NCBI RefSeq assembly: GCF_001593385.1 | Contig: NZ_LUVZ01000001.1 | Span: 1,116,001 to 1,180,000, forward strand | Direction: 5' to 3' | Source of the DNA: Chryseobacterium cucumeris | Lineage (GTDB): Bacteria; Bacteroidota; Bacteroidia; Flavobacteriales; Weeksellaceae | Length of the DNA stretch: 64,000 nucleotides | Part shown: piece after piece, positions 7,780 to 17,400 of the stretch | Position numbering within the stretch: position 1 is the stretch's first letter | Layout of the letters: each line of letters starts with the position of its first letter | Program-made: the position numbers and the translations under genes | Notes under the pieces: generated by a model | Databases searched by the model: none | What the model was told of the DNA's origin: nothing | What the model saw: the letters and a program-made list of their open reading frames with translations, nothing else

Positions 7780-9582
7780 ATGAAAATACTTTTTAGATAT
7801 CTAAAACCTTATCAGTGGCTGATAATCATCTCTTTATTTTTGGCTACTGTCAATCAGGTTTTTTCTTTATTTGCTCCGGCGATCACAGGAAATATCCTTG
7901 ATCAGCTGGTTACCCATCCCAACTTTTTTGATAAAGAAAAGCTATTGCCCAGAAGCCTGAATGAATATTTATACGGAAGCTCTTTATATCACGGTGCTTT
8001 TTACTTCTTGGGGCTTCTTATCGGAACTGCAATGGTAAGCAGAATTGCCAAAGCTTTTCAGGATTATGTAGTCAGTGTGATTACTCAAAAGTTTGGAGCG
8101 AAAATATTTACAGACGGTTTAAAACACTCCATGGCACTGCCTTATCAGGAATTTGAAGACCAGAGAAGTGGTGAAACCTTGTCAATTTTAACGAAAGTAA
8201 GAGAAGATACAGTGAAATTCATCACGAATTTCATTAATATTTTCTTCGGAATTCTCGTCAGTATTATTTTCGTCTCGGTGTATGCGATCCGTTTACACTG
8301 GTCTATTATGCCGGTTTATATCTGTGGAATTTTCTTTATTGCCATTGTCACCAATTTATTGAGTAAGAGAATCAAAGTGATCCAGAAAAATATTGTAACG
8401 GAAACCACCGCTTTAGCCGGAAGTACTACTGAAAGTCTTAGAAATATTGAAATTGTTAAAAGTTTAGGATTAACCAATCAGGAAGTAATCCGTTTAAATA
8501 ACAATACGTATAAGATTCTTGGCCTTGAACTGAGAAAGGTGAAAAGCATCCGTTCTTTAAGTTTTATTCAGGGTACCATGGTCAATTTTCTTCAACAGAT
8601 GATTACTCTGACTTTATTGTATTTAATTTTTAAGAATATTGTTACACCAGGTCAGTATTTATCTCTGATGTTTTATGGTTTCTTTATTTTCGGACCAATG
8701 CAGGAAATTGGAAACATTATTATTTCTTATCGTGAGGCAGAAGCTTCTCTTCAGAATTTTGACCGTTTGATGAAAAAAGAGGTAGAAGAAAAACCTCTTC
8801 ACCCGAAACAAATCGGGGCTATTGAGGAACTGGAATTCAAACATGTTTCATTCAAGCATCAGTCTGCGCAGTATAAAGCTTTAAATAATATTTCTTTTGA
8901 TCTTAAAAACGGTGAGACCATTGCTTTTGTAGGACCGAGCGGTTCCGGAAAAAGTACCCTGGTGAAACTATTGGTTGGATTGTACAGACCTCAGGAAGGG
9001 AATATTTTTTACAATGGAATCAATGGAAAGGAATTTGATTTTGATGAGCTGAGAAATCAGATTGGTTTTGTAACACAGGATACCCAGTTATTTGCAGGAA
9101 CTATTAAAGAGAACCTTCTTTTCGTTAATCCTTCCGCTACTGAAGAAGAACTGGCCGTTGCTCTACAGAAATCAAGCTGTACCGCATTATTGGAAAGGGC
9201 TGAGAAAGGAATTGAAACCGTAATTGGTGAAGGTGGTCTTAAGCTGAGTGGCGGTGAAAAACAAAGAATTGCCATTGCAAGAGCACTTTTGAGAAAACCT
9301 CATCTTTTAATTTTTGATGAAGCTACTTCTGCACTGGACAGTATTACCGAAGAAGAAATTACCACGACCATTAAGGACATTTCGAAAGAAAGAGAGCAGA
9401 TTACCGTTCTTATTGCACATCGTTTAAGCACGATTATGCATGCAGACAAAATTTATGTTCTTGAACGCGGACAGATTGTGGAAACGGGTTCTCACGCCAA
9501 TCTCATTGACGAAAAAGGGTTGTACTACGCCATGTGGAGACAACAGATCGGAGAAAGAAAAACACTTACTCCTCAAGCATAA
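7780..9582 (+). CDS. ABC exporter, fused membrane and ATPase domains
   Basis: 600 residues. Residues 1-335 form an ABC type 1 transmembrane domain with about six segments. The ATPase domain follows: Walker A GPSGSGKST (about 387-395), Q-loop FVTQDTQLF, signature LSGGEKQRIAIARAL, Walker B LLIFDEATSALD and the switch histidine in IAHRLST. As a half-transporter it would act as a homodimer in the inner membrane, exporting a lipid, drug or peptide; the substrate cannot be deduced. It sits between scoB and scoA in the opposite direction, and its terminator overlaps its stop codon. Confidence 0.93.
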   Translation: MKILFRYLKPYQWLIIISLFLATVNQVFSLFAPAITGNILDQLVTHPNFFDKEKLLPRSLNEYLYGSSLYHGAFYFLGLLIGTAMVSRIAKAFQDYVVSVITQKFGAKIFTDGLKHSMALPYQEFEDQRSGETLSILTKVREDTVKFITNFINIFFGILVSIIFVSVYAIRLHWSIMPVYICGIFFIAIVTNLLSKRIKVIQKNIVTETTALAGSTTESLRNIEIVKSLGLTNQEVIRLNNNTYKILGLELRKVKSIRSLSFIQGTMVNFLQQMITLTLLYLIFKNIVTPGQYLSLMFYGFFIFGPMQEIGNIIISYREAEASLQNFDRLMKKEVEEKPLHPKQIGAIEELEFKHVSFKHQSAQYKALNNISFDLKNGETIAFVGPSGSGKSTLVKLLVGLYRPQEGNIFYNGINGKEFDFDELRNQIGFVTQDTQLFAGTIKENLLFVNPSATEEELAVALQKSSCTALLERAEKGIETVIGEGGLKLSGGEKQRIAIARALLRKPHLLIFDEATSALDSITEEEITTTIKDISKEREQITVLIAHRLSTIMHADKIYVLERGQIVETGSHANLIDEKGLYYAMWRQQIGERKTLTPQA

Positions 9583-9614
9583 AAAAAGCGCTGAACATCG
9601 ATTCAGCGCTTTTT
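9583..9614. terminator. Bidirectional terminator between the ABC gene and scoA
   Basis: A perfect 13-bp stem AAAAAGCGCTGAA / TTCAGCGCTTTTT with loop CATCGA. It begins right at the ABC stop codon and serves the convergent scoA 18 bp further on. Confidence 0.9.
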
Positions 9615-9632
9615 GTTTTTATTGTTTTGAAC

Positions 9633-10334
9633 TTATTCTTTAGTTCTTACAGTTCTCTGCTCAATTCTTTTTTCAAATTTTTCTCCCTGGAAAATTCTCT
9701 GAACCATGATTCCCGGAATATGAATTTCGTTCGGGTCTAATTGTCCCGGTTCTACAAGTTCTTCCACTTCAGCAATGGTAATTTTTGCCGCACCCGCCAT
9801 CGGATGGTTGAAGTTTCTTGCTGATCCTTTAAAAATAAGGTTTCCTGCATGATCACCTTTCCATGCTTTTACGATAGAAAAGTCTGCATCGTATGCATGC
9901 TCCAGAATATGAGGTTTTCCTTTGAATTCTTTTACCTCTTTCCCTTCTGCTACTTCAGTTCCATACCCTGCAGGTGTATAAAATGCCGGAATTCCGGCCT
10001 GGGCAGCTCTGCATTTTTCAGCTAAAGTTCCCTGAGGAGTAAGTTCTACATCCAATTCACCTGAAAGCATTTGTCTTTCAAATTCAGCATTTTCTCCTAC
10101 ATAAGAAGAAATCATTTTCTTAATCTGCCTTTTGTGAAGCAATAGTCCTAATCCGAAATCATCTACTCCTGCATTGTTTGAAATACAAGTCAGATCTTTC
10201 ACATCGCTTTCTACCAAAGCATTGATTGAGTTTTCAGGAATTCCGCAAAGTCCGAATCCACCTAGCATCAGTGTCATTCCATCATTAATTCCTTCGATGG
10301 CCTCCTTTGCATTTTTTACTCTTTTATCTATCAT
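9633..10334 (-). CDS. scoA: 3-oxoacid CoA-transferase subunit A
   Basis: 233 residues, full length for the alpha subunit. The CoA-transferase motif [16 protein letters not shown] is at about 25-40, and [34 protein letters not shown] and [20 protein letters not shown] follow. It should pair with scoB (7002-7655) to activate acetoacetate. A weak TAAATTTA -7-like box lies upstream. Separation from scoB by a 2-kb oppositely oriented gene means each subunit needs its own promoter. Confidence 0.93.
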   Translation of the reverse strand: MIDKRVKNAKEAIEGINDGMTLMLGGFGLCGIPENSINALVESDVKDLTCISNNAGVDDFGLGLLLHKRQIKKMISSYVGENAEFERQMLSGELDVELTPQGTLAEKCRAAQAGIPAFYTPAGYGTEVAEGKEVKEFKGKPHILEHAYDADFSIVKAWKGDHAGNLIFKGSARNFNHPMAGAAKITIAEVEELVEPGQLDPNEIHIPGIMVQRIFQGEKFEKRIEQRTVRTKE

Positions 10335-10523
10335 GAAATATTAGATTTTTCTGTTGGCTAAATTTAATAAATTTTCTTGTATATCCTATGAGTGGAAAGA
10401 TTACTGAATTTAATACATTTTTAAAAATCGATCTGAAACTTTTAAAAACATCATAATCAAAACATTACATCAAAAACTGAACAAGTCTGTTCATTTTTTA
10501 TCTTATTTCTCATCAATTTCATC

Positions 10524-10531
10524 TATATTTG
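10524..10531 (+). promoter_or_regulatory. -7 box TATATTTG upstream of the YwqK-like gene
   Basis: A perfect TAnnTTTG match. Transcription from it would start near 10538 and leave a leader of about 175 nt before the ATG at 10715. No clear -33 TTG is seen. Confidence 0.45.
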
Positions 10532-10714
10532 CCCTCTCAAAGCCGGAAATACTGTTTTTCAGTTCCGACGGAAATTTAAACACAACTTTAATGTAGAAAT
10601 TATTTTATGGCAGATTACTACTGTCCTCATCACTTCTTTTGATCTCTATGAAGGTCTCTTTCAATATCTGCCATCTCACTAATCATATAAAAATATCAAA
10701 GCTTACATAAAAAC
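10532..10714 (+). other. Long 5' leader with inverted repeats
   Basis: The 10335-10714 spacer has no full gene. Its right part, the probable leader, contains the 11-bp palindrome TTCCGACGGAA and a 9-bp inverted repeat ATGGCAGAT / ATCTGCCAT (10607-10615 / 10666-10674). An 11-codon open frame, MADYYCPHHFF, starts at 10607 within the first arm. A structured leader, leader peptide or small RNA is possible; none is shown by sequence alone. Confidence 0.3.
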
Positions 10715-12256
10715 ATGAAAAAATTATTTACCTCAGCATTACTTGCACTGGTACTCAGCATCAATGTATGCGCACAGGAAAAAACGTATTTCGATGAAAA
10801 CTGGGAAAAAACTACTCAGGACAATATGGAATATTACCGTGAAACGACTCCTAAAGGAAAACTTACCCTTATCAAAGATTTCTATAAGGACGGAAAGCTC
10901 CAGATGGAAGGACTGGCTTCAGACACTACTCCTAGCAGTGAGGTTTTTGAGGGAAAAGTAACCTGGTATACTGAAGAAGGAAAGGTTCAGAATTTTGCCA
11001 CCTATTCCAACGGACAGCAGATTGGTCCGGCACAGACTTATGATATGAATGGCAGGCTGACAGAAGATGTGGTATATAAAGCTGACGGAAGTTTTTCAGG
11101 AAAGATGTTCAGTTATAAGGATGCTGAGGATGGAATGGACTTTAATATTGTGGTGGATTACGAAAACTCTACGCCTGTAAAAACAATCGTTTATGATGAT
11201 GACATTAAAGGGATCAGAAATGAAACCATCATTGATAAAGACAGTAATACCGAAACAAAATATTACGGTGAAAAAGGAAAATATCTGGGCAGCAACACTA
11301 CCTCCGGTTCGGGTGAAAATATGGTAGTAGATTACTATTCCAGTCCCATGAGGATCTCTAAGATAGAAAAATACAGAAAGGACGGCAGTGTAAAAGAAGG
11401 CGTCATTTATAGCAAAAGCGGAAAGATCTTACAGGAACAGAAAATGAATAAAAAAGATGGCTATAAAACCACTTATGATGAGTCGGGTAAAAAAATAGCC
11501 CATCTGGTATACCAATATGATAAGGAAAATGATATTTATAATCCAATGGACGGGGATGATTACCATCTGGCTTATGAATATTCACAGATTTCCTCTATTG
11601 ATACTTATGAAAAAGGCTCAAAGGTAACCAGTAAATATTTTGATGAAGACGGAAAGTTATCCTCCGAGCAATTTTTAAAAGATGATCTTATCCAGGAAAT
11701 CAAATATTATTCACCGGATGGAAAGCTGAAATCTACATTAACATACAAAGATGGTATCCCTTATAATGGTACTACTTATGAAGGTTTTAGTGAAACTGTT
11801 TATAAGGAAGGTATTATCATAAATATCAAAAACTTTTTTGAAGGTGACAATACAAAACTGAGTTTTGAAAAAAAGCTGAACGCTAAACAAACAGGCTATG
11901 ATGCAACCGTTTACGATCCCAAAGGCACTATTCTATATACATTTACACAACCTATCACTGAAGACGGGGAAGATTATTCCTTCACAGCACAAATCACACA
12001 GTATGTAAAAGGAAAGCCTGCCAATAAGTCTTCTGTAAAAGCAGGTGTTATTCAAAGTGGAAAAATCAGAATAAAAACATGGGATGGAGCTAAAGAACTT
12101 GAACGCAGCGGGAAATGGATCTTGTTAAAACTTTATAATATGGATGGAAAGCTCATTCAGGAAACTAAAACGCTGGCCGATACTCAGGAGGAAGATGCTT
12201 CTGCCGAAAACCAGACGCTGATTAACGAGGATGATCTGCACCATTTATTTGACTAA
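10715..12256 (+). CDS. Exported YwqK/MORN-like repeat protein
   Basis: 513 residues with signal peptide MKKLFTSALLALVLSINVCAQ. The body is a series of short beta repeats of the YwqK type, such as YYRETTPKGKLTLIKDFYKD, GKLQMEGLASD, YDMNGRLTEDVVYKADGSF and YYSPDGKLKSTLTYKDGIP, roughly one per 20-25 residues. Such proteins are usually annotated as 'YwqK family antitoxin', but here there is an export signal and no toxin neighbour, so an antitoxin role is not supported. The C terminus is acidic (EEDASAENQTLINEDD). The gene stands alone with a long leader and a clear terminator. Confidence 0.75.
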   Translation: MKKLFTSALLALVLSINVCAQEKTYFDENWEKTTQDNMEYYRETTPKGKLTLIKDFYKDGKLQMEGLASDTTPSSEVFEGKVTWYTEEGKVQNFATYSNGQQIGPAQTYDMNGRLTEDVVYKADGSFSGKMFSYKDAEDGMDFNIVVDYENSTPVKTIVYDDDIKGIRNETIIDKDSNTETKYYGEKGKYLGSNTTSGSGENMVVDYYSSPMRISKIEKYRKDGSVKEGVIYSKSGKILQEQKMNKKDGYKTTYDESGKKIAHLVYQYDKENDIYNPMDGDDYHLAYEYSQISSIDTYEKGSKVTSKYFDEDGKLSSEQFLKDDLIQEIKYYSPDGKLKSTLTYKDGIPYNGTTYEGFSETVYKEGIIINIKNFFEGDNTKLSFEKKLNAKQTGYDATVYDPKGTILYTFTQPITEDGEDYSFTAQITQYVKGKPANKSSVKAGVIQSGKIRIKTWDGAKELERSGKWILLKLYNMDGKLIQETKTLADTQEEDASAENQTLINEDDLHHLFD

Positions 12257-12279
12257 TTACCACAACTATATATCAAAGG

Positions 12280-12307
12280 CGGTTTCATTTTTTTGGAACC
12301 GTTTTTT
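12280..12307 (+). terminator. Terminator of the YwqK-like gene
   Basis: Stem CGGTTTC / GGAACCG with one T.G pair, followed by a T run. Confidence 0.75.
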
Positions 12308-12377
12308 GTTTAACCGCAAACGGGCACAGATTTTCACAGATAATTATGGAAAATTATACTTTTTTACATCCATAAAA

Positions 12378-12405
12378 AAGAGGCTATCATTGTTGACAGC
12401 CTCTT
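12378..12405 (-). terminator. Terminator of the phosphatase gene
   Basis: A 12-bp stem AAGAGGCT(G/A)TCA with one G.T pair and a 4-nt loop, 24 bp after the stop at 12430, followed on the minus strand by a T run. Confidence 0.85.
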
Positions 12406-12429
12406 CATAATAATTGTGTTGTGTTTATC

Positions 12430-15168
12430 TTACTGAATAATCAGTTTTAAAGTAAATAGTTTTCTTCCGTGTACTTTTACATAGTAAACGCCTGCCGGAA
12501 GATTTTCATTCACCAAAGAGAAACGTTGGTTATTGATATTTTTCGATACATACAGTAATTCTCCCGAAGCTGAAACCAATTCAATTTTTTCAATCGGATA
12601 ATCACTTTTAATAAAAGTAGGCTGTCCCGGTTTGGTTGGATTAGGATACAACACTACATTTTTCTCTGTACTTCTTGTTTCTTCCGTTCCTAAAGTAGGT
12701 GAAGCCACCTGGAATTGTACTCTGTTCGAAACTTCTGTGTATGAATCATTGGTAAACATGACCATGTAATAATTTCCCGGTGTTGCAGGTACTGCTGTTC
12801 CCTGAATAGTTTTTGTTCCCTGAGTTATTCCGTCAAAATAGGTATAAGAAACAAAATTATCATCCGGTGTCTGAACACTCTGAGGATATATTCCCAACCA
12901 GTCTTTGATAATTCCCGGAGAATCCGTCCATGAAGCCGTAATATTTTCACCCAAGGTATAAACAGGTTTGTTGATCCAAAGATCAGTAACGATATCTCCT
13001 ACTTTGAAGAACACCTTCTCCCCGATTCCGTTATATCCGTCTTCCAATAAATACTGAGCATAATAATACCCTTTTGGAAGTCCTGTGAAATTAAGAGTTC
13101 CTGATGCAGTTGTTACATAGCTCCATTTGATAGAAGCTGTAGTTCCCGGAGTTTGTCCCATTTTGTAAATTCCGATCCAGTCTTTCTGTAAGTTGGGTCC
13201 GTTTGTAAAATTAATAGTAACGGTTCCTCCCACAGGATACGTATCAGCAGTAGTCTGCAGCTGTACTTTCGGTCCTACATAGAAATTTTTTCTTGGAGTG
13301 ATTTCTGTATATCCTCCATTTGCAAAGAATCCTGCAAAATACTGACCTTTAGTAGCCAGACCATTATTGAAAGTCACTGTTCCAGCAGTCTGCCCGTTCG
13401 TATAAATATAGCCTTGTGAAGTGGTAGAAGCAGGAGTTTGTCCTTTTTTATAGATTCCTACCCAATCCTGCTGATTTCCCGGACCACCTGTAAACGTAGC
13501 CGTAATTGCTTCATTTTGTGCATATTCTGTTTTGTTTAAAGTAAATGTAGGATTTGACACTACACTTCCTGTAATTTCGAACTGCTTCACATCACTCCAG
13601 TCGCTCCACTCAAGGTTTCTGTCTCTGTAACGTGTTTTTACATAATAGATTCCGTTGGGAATAGAATTCGCTGCCAATGTCGCTTTGGTGATGTCTACTC
13701 CATCATTCAGGTTTTTCGTTTTATCAGGAGTTCCGTTTCCGTCTTTTCCGAACCAGTTTTCAAAATCGCGGTAGAATTCCTTTTCAATCACAGAGAAGTT
13801 CGAGGCTTTACTGATCTGGAACTGTGTTGTATTTAAAAGCTCTCCGTTAGAAGATGAAAATGCACTTCCATTTAATGTCAAAGGTAAAGTAATGGGTCCT
13901 GAGAACGTATTGGTAATGGATGGTTTTGCAGGTTTAGGTTGATTTTTATATCTGTGGAAAGAATCTACCAACACATTGTTTTTCTTATTGTAAATTCCAC
14001 CGATCGAATAACATTCGACATCTACTTTTCCGGTTGGGACATCTACTTCCACGATCTGATAGGTCCAGTCTGTCAAAGTTTTCTGAACATCGTCAAAATC
14101 CTGTTCATTAGACATTCCCCAATACTGATCCCATGCAGTTCCTCCGGAAATAATCTGGTAATTCGGTGTGTTTTTAAGCTGACCTCTGTGGTATAAATGA
14201 TGGTGGGCTCCCACGTGCATTAAATATTTATCAGAAGTTACCAGAAGCGGTACTGCATTTTCTCTTACCCATGTAGAAATATCTCCTACATACTGCTCAG
14301 CCTGATACGGTCTGTGGCTTAAAGAAATAATCCAGTCTACCGTAGAATCATTGTTGGCCGCCGTTAAAATCTGCTGAAGCCATGTCTGTTGTGCTGATCC
14401 TGTATGTTCAGAACTTAAGCTCACAAATAATACATTTCCTGCCTGCTGGGCGTAATAATTTTCATTTCCTGAGCTTATACCTTTATAACTGATTTCATCA
14501 ATATAAAAATGAGCATAGTAAGAATTCATTCCCATCGTTCCGTAAGTTTCATGATTTCCTACCGTTGTCTGAATAGGCAGATAAGGTGATAATTTGATAT
14601 TCTTTTTAAAGTGAACATTTTCATAATGGTCCAATGTACCTACGTCTACCTGGTCACCTACCATAAAAGTAAGCGCAATATTATCTGACGGATCTGAAGC
14701 AGCTCCGAATTTTTCCTTTAATTTTTTATAGGCATTCAAAGTAAGCGTATCATATCTCGGTTCTGCTTTGATCTGGTTGTCCCCCATAATAAGGAAGCGG
14801 ATCTTTCCATTGGCAGTTACCGCCTGTCCCGGTAAAGGAAGTGTTCTGAAATTATAAACGGCAGACTCGCTGGTTCCTGTTTTGATCTTATAATAATATT
14901 TGGTATTCGGCTGAAGGTTAGTAATCTTTGCTGTGTGGTAATAGTAATTGTTGTTGTATCCCGTATCTGAGAAGATGTTGGTAGTTCCCGTTACGGTAAC
15001 ATTCAGATTCGCTGGAGAATTTCCGTAGATTACTGTTGTTTCATTATTGGAAGCTGTTTTCCAATTGACGATCATAGAATTCGGAGTCGGGTTTTGTAAA
15101 TAAGGGAACAAAGCCTGCCCGAAAGCCATTTGGACCGCGAAACAAAAAAAGAAGAAATAATGTTTCAT
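12430..15168 (-). CDS. Secreted purple-acid-phosphatase-like metallophosphoesterase with T9SS type A sorting domain
   Basis: 912 residues; signal peptide MKHYFFFFCFAVQMAFGQ. An N-terminal fibronectin-III-like domain (about 20-110) is followed by a calcineurin-type phosphoesterase (about 125-370) with the metal motifs IMGDNQ, VGDQVD, GNHETYG, SHRPY and GAHHHLYHRG. Three tandem beta domains of about 85 residues follow (about 535-800), each with the pattern GP..(Q/I)(Q/K)DW(V/L)GIY. A type A sorting domain (VVLYPNPTKPGQP ... LPAGVYYVKVHG) closes the protein. It is probably a phosphatase or phosphodiesterase carried to the surface by T9SS and cut there. It stands alone. Confidence 0.9.
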   Translation of the reverse strand: MKHYFFFFCFAVQMAFGQALFPYLQNPTPNSMIVNWKTASNNETTVIYGNSPANLNVTVTGTTNIFSDTGYNNNYYYHTAKITNLQPNTKYYYKIKTGTSESAVYNFRTLPLPGQAVTANGKIRFLIMGDNQIKAEPRYDTLTLNAYKKLKEKFGAASDPSDNIALTFMVGDQVDVGTLDHYENVHFKKNIKLSPYLPIQTTVGNHETYGTMGMNSYYAHFYIDEISYKGISSGNENYYAQQAGNVLFVSLSSEHTGSAQQTWLQQILTAANNDSTVDWIISLSHRPYQAEQYVGDISTWVRENAVPLLVTSDKYLMHVGAHHHLYHRGQLKNTPNYQIISGGTAWDQYWGMSNEQDFDDVQKTLTDWTYQIVEVDVPTGKVDVECYSIGGIYNKKNNVLVDSFHRYKNQPKPAKPSITNTFSGPITLPLTLNGSAFSSSNGELLNTTQFQISKASNFSVIEKEFYRDFENWFGKDGNGTPDKTKNLNDGVDITKATLAANSIPNGIYYVKTRYRDRNLEWSDWSDVKQFEITGSVVSNPTFTLNKTEYAQNEAITATFTGGPGNQQDWVGIYKKGQTPASTTSQGYIYTNGQTAGTVTFNNGLATKGQYFAGFFANGGYTEITPRKNFYVGPKVQLQTTADTYPVGGTVTINFTNGPNLQKDWIGIYKMGQTPGTTASIKWSYVTTASGTLNFTGLPKGYYYAQYLLEDGYNGIGEKVFFKVGDIVTDLWINKPVYTLGENITASWTDSPGIIKDWLGIYPQSVQTPDDNFVSYTYFDGITQGTKTIQGTAVPATPGNYYMVMFTNDSYTEVSNRVQFQVASPTLGTEETRSTEKNVVLYPNPTKPGQPTFIKSDYPIEKIELVSASGELLYVSKNINNQRFSLVNENLPAGVYYVKVHGRKLFTLKLIIQ

Positions 15169-15362
15169 AATCGTTTTCGTTTTAAAATAACATATAGAAT
15201 TTCGAATTGTAAATCAACTATTTAAAAATCCTTGCTAAGATTTTTTACTTCGGGCAAAAGTAGAGTTCCCATATAAACTCTGTCTGATGGTATTTTAAAG
15301 AAACCGTTAATTTTTCAGCGAAACCGGAATGAAAAAATTATAGTTTTTAGCACATTAAATAT
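15169..15362. other. Intergenic region between divergent genes
   Basis: Upstream of the phosphatase gene (minus) and rplS (plus). AT-rich; apart from the rplS promoter just to the right, nothing specific is recognised. Confidence 0.4.
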
Positions 15363-15394
15363 TTGGTGTATTCAAAAACTATTTTGTACATTTG
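15363..15394 (+). promoter_or_regulatory. rplS promoter
   Basis: A -33 TTG (15363-15365), a 21-bp spacer and a perfect -7 box TACATTTG (15387-15394). The leader would be about 65 nt. This is one of the best Bacteroidota-type promoters in the window. Confidence 0.8.
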
Positions 15395-15463
15395 CAACCT
15401 GTTATTCAACCTCTGACGAAGAACGTGTAAGTTGCTTAGCTTTAACATTTTATTTTATTAATA

Positions 15464-15820
15464 ATGGATTTATTAAAGTACGTACAAGACAAGTACATTG
15501 CGAAAAAAGAATTCCCTGAATTCAAAGCAGGTGATACAATTACTGTGTATTACGAAATTAAAGAAGGACAAAAGACCAGAACTCAGTTCTTCAAAGGAAC
15601 AGTTATCCAATTAAGAGGTACTGGTTCTACAAAAACTTTCACTATCAGAAAAATGAGTGGTGATGTAGGTGTAGAAAGAGTATTCCCTATTAACATGCCT
15701 GCACTTCAAAAAATCGAAGTTGATAGAAGAGGTAGAGTTAGAAGAGCTAGAATTTACTACTTCAGAGACCTTAGAGGTAAAAAAGCAAGAATCAAAGACG
15801 CTGCTTACAAGAAGAAATAA
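15464..15820 (+). CDS. rplS: 50S ribosomal protein L19
   Basis: 118 residues, the standard length. Family signature stretches are present: FPEFKAGDTITVYYEIKEG, RTQFFKGTVIQLRGTGSTKT, FTIRKMSGDVGVERVFPI and the basic end RRARIYYFRDLRGKKARIKD. L19 sits at the subunit interface of the 50S ribosome. It is monocistronic here, without the rpsP-rimM-trmD partners found in many bacteria, and has a clear promoter and terminator. Confidence 0.98.
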   Translation: MDLLKYVQDKYIAKKEFPEFKAGDTITVYYEIKEGQKTRTQFFKGTVIQLRGTGSTKTFTIRKMSGDVGVERVFPINMPALQKIEVDRRGRVRRARIYYFRDLRGKKARIKDAAYKKK

Positions 15821-15841
15821 TTCAGACAACAATACATACAA

Positions 15842-15878
15842 AAAGAGGCTGTTTACGTGTAAACAGTCTCTTTTTTTG
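15842..15878 (+). terminator. rplS terminator
   Basis: Stem AAAGAGGCTGTTTA / TAAACAGTCTCTTT with one G.T pair, loop CGTG, followed by a run of T. Confidence 0.9.
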
Positions 15879-15890
15879 TTTCAATATTTT

Positions 15891-16358
15891 TTACTTTTTA
15901 TAGGGAACTCCTTCTCCGGTTTCCAGAAATTTTTTCAGACTGCCTATAAATTGCAGCCAACCATTGGAGCAGATCTCATAGCATTCAACAGCCGGGTTCA
16001 GACCGATATGAGTAAGTTTTATCTGGCAACCCCCTTTCCTTTCCTCTATTTCCCATACAATTGTTGTTCCGATCCATTCTGTTTGGTTCTTTAAATCGGG
16101 AAGAGCAATTAATGAGTCTTCAACAGACCATACAACTTTTACATTGGCGGTTAATTCTTTCACACGCATTGTTTTGTGAATCTGATCTCCAAATCTTATG
16201 GTGAAAAGATTTCCCTCCTCCGAAGATGAACCTTCAAACAATTCAGTCCACCAAAGAGGAATTTCATGAGTCAAAGCATGGTACATTTTATCTACAGTAG
16301 TGTTGATCTCAACTATATGCATGTAATTCTCAACGTTACTGGTACTCATTGTTTTCAT
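15891..16358 (-). CDS. SRPBCC (AHSA1/START-like) domain protein
   Basis: Residues VEINTTVDKMYHALTHEIPLW, followed by WTELFEGSS, and the C-terminal CYEICSNGWLQFIGSLKKF show an AHSA1-like hydrophobic-pocket fold covering the whole protein. The ligand is unknown. The open frame extends upstream to 16433, but the extra 25 residues (MYFSCLMKSLI...) do not look like the fold. ATG at 16358 (MKTMSTSNVEN) or 16349 (MSTSNVEN) is more likely; I chose 16358. Convergent with rplS. Confidence 0.75.
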   Translation of the reverse strand: MKTMSTSNVENYMHIVEINTTVDKMYHALTHEIPLWWTELFEGSSSEEGNLFTIRFGDQIHKTMRVKELTANVKVVWSVEDSLIALPDLKNQTEWIGTTIVWEIEERKGGCQIKLTHIGLNPAVECYEICSNGWLQFIGSLKKFLETGEGVPYKK

Positions 16359-16477
16359 AAAACATATATTAGGTAATACAATTTTATGAAATTTACTATG
16401 AATCAGGCTTTTCATAAGACAAGAAAAATACATTGCAATTCTTGAATAGAAGTCTTTTTGAAATTTTATATTATTAC

Positions 16478-16510
16478 AATCCTGTCAAGGTTTAAAACCT
16501 TGACAGGATT
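16478..16510. repeat. 33-bp near-perfect palindrome
   Basis: AATCCTGTCAAGGTTT, one base, then its exact reverse complement. It lies 32 bp after the stop of the AraC gene on the minus strand. No strong T run follows, so it is more likely an interspersed palindromic repeat than a classic terminator. Confidence 0.7.
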
Positions 16511-16542
16511 CACAATCAGTACTTTAATCAGTTGCAAAAAGA

Positions 16543-17325
16543 CTATTCTTTCTTCATAAGATATTGCAAAGGTGTTGAACCTGTGTGTTTTTTGAAAAAC
16601 TCAATAAAAGCACTGTCTGATGAAAAGTCAAGGATATGCGACACCTCTCCTATTGAATTACCTTCTACCAAAAGTTCAATAGACCGCTGTAACCTCCATT
16701 GCTGTCTCCAATCCTGATAAGACAGTCCGGTTTCTTTTTTAAAAATACGGCTGATCGTTTTCTCCACTGCTCCGGTTTTTTCTGCAAGATTTTTCAACAT
16801 TGGAGGTATAGACTGACGTAGCGTCCACTCTTCAACGATTCTCTTAAAACGTCTGTCCTGCGGCATTTTAAGTTCCAGTTTTTCTTCCTGAGCCCTTTGC
16901 ATTTCATCCCAGAATACGTTTAAAAGATTGGTTTGGTCACTTTTAAGAGCTGACCATTCCCAAAAACAAATCCTTTCTATGATTTCCTTTAACAAGGTGT
17001 TGACATGAAGAACTTTCAGATCTGATTTTATATACTTTTGGGAATAATCTTCATCAAAATAGATGGATCTGTAGGCTACAATGTTTCTGAAATTCACACG
17101 ATGAACTTCATGGGCAGGAATCCAAAGCATTCTGAACGGAGGAAGAACCAACTGTCTGTCAGAAGTAGTCACTGTCATACAGCCTGATGGCGCATACAAC
17201 AACTGAGACTTTGTTTTATGAAAGTGAAAACCGGAATCATGCAATACCATATCAGAAGCTATTCCAATTACATTTTCGTGAAGGGTATCTGCATTAAAAC
17301 TTTCATTTTGCTTCAGTATAGCCAT
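16543..17325 (-). CDS. AraC family transcriptional regulator with cupin domain
   Basis: 260 residues. The N-terminal part (about 25-95, HDSGFHFHKTKSQLLYAPSG, PPFRMLWIPAHEVHRVNF) is an AraC-type cupin. The C-terminal part has two helix-turn-helix units, including LAEKTGAVEKTISRIFKKET and IGEVSHILDFSSDSAFIEFF. It is divergent from the MFS transporter gene with under 80 bp between the starts and probably controls it, as is common for such pairs. Confidence 0.9.
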   Translation of the reverse strand: MAILKQNESFNADTLHENVIGIASDMVLHDSGFHFHKTKSQLLYAPSGCMTVTTSDRQLVLPPFRMLWIPAHEVHRVNFRNIVAYRSIYFDEDYSQKYIKSDLKVLHVNTLLKEIIERICFWEWSALKSDQTNLLNVFWDEMQRAQEEKLELKMPQDRRFKRIVEEWTLRQSIPPMLKNLAEKTGAVEKTISRIFKKETGLSYQDWRQQWRLQRSIELLVEGNSIGEVSHILDFSSDSAFIEFFKKHTGSTPLQYLMKKE

Positions 17326-17400
17326 GTCCTATTTTTGATACTTTTTGTTTTTACATCATTATAAATATACATGGATTTTTTGGAAACTTTGCAGAAAAAA

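Noticed and set aside
10715..12256. Toxin-antitoxin role suggested by the name YwqK antitoxin
   Set aside because: The protein has an export signal and no toxin gene adjoins it.
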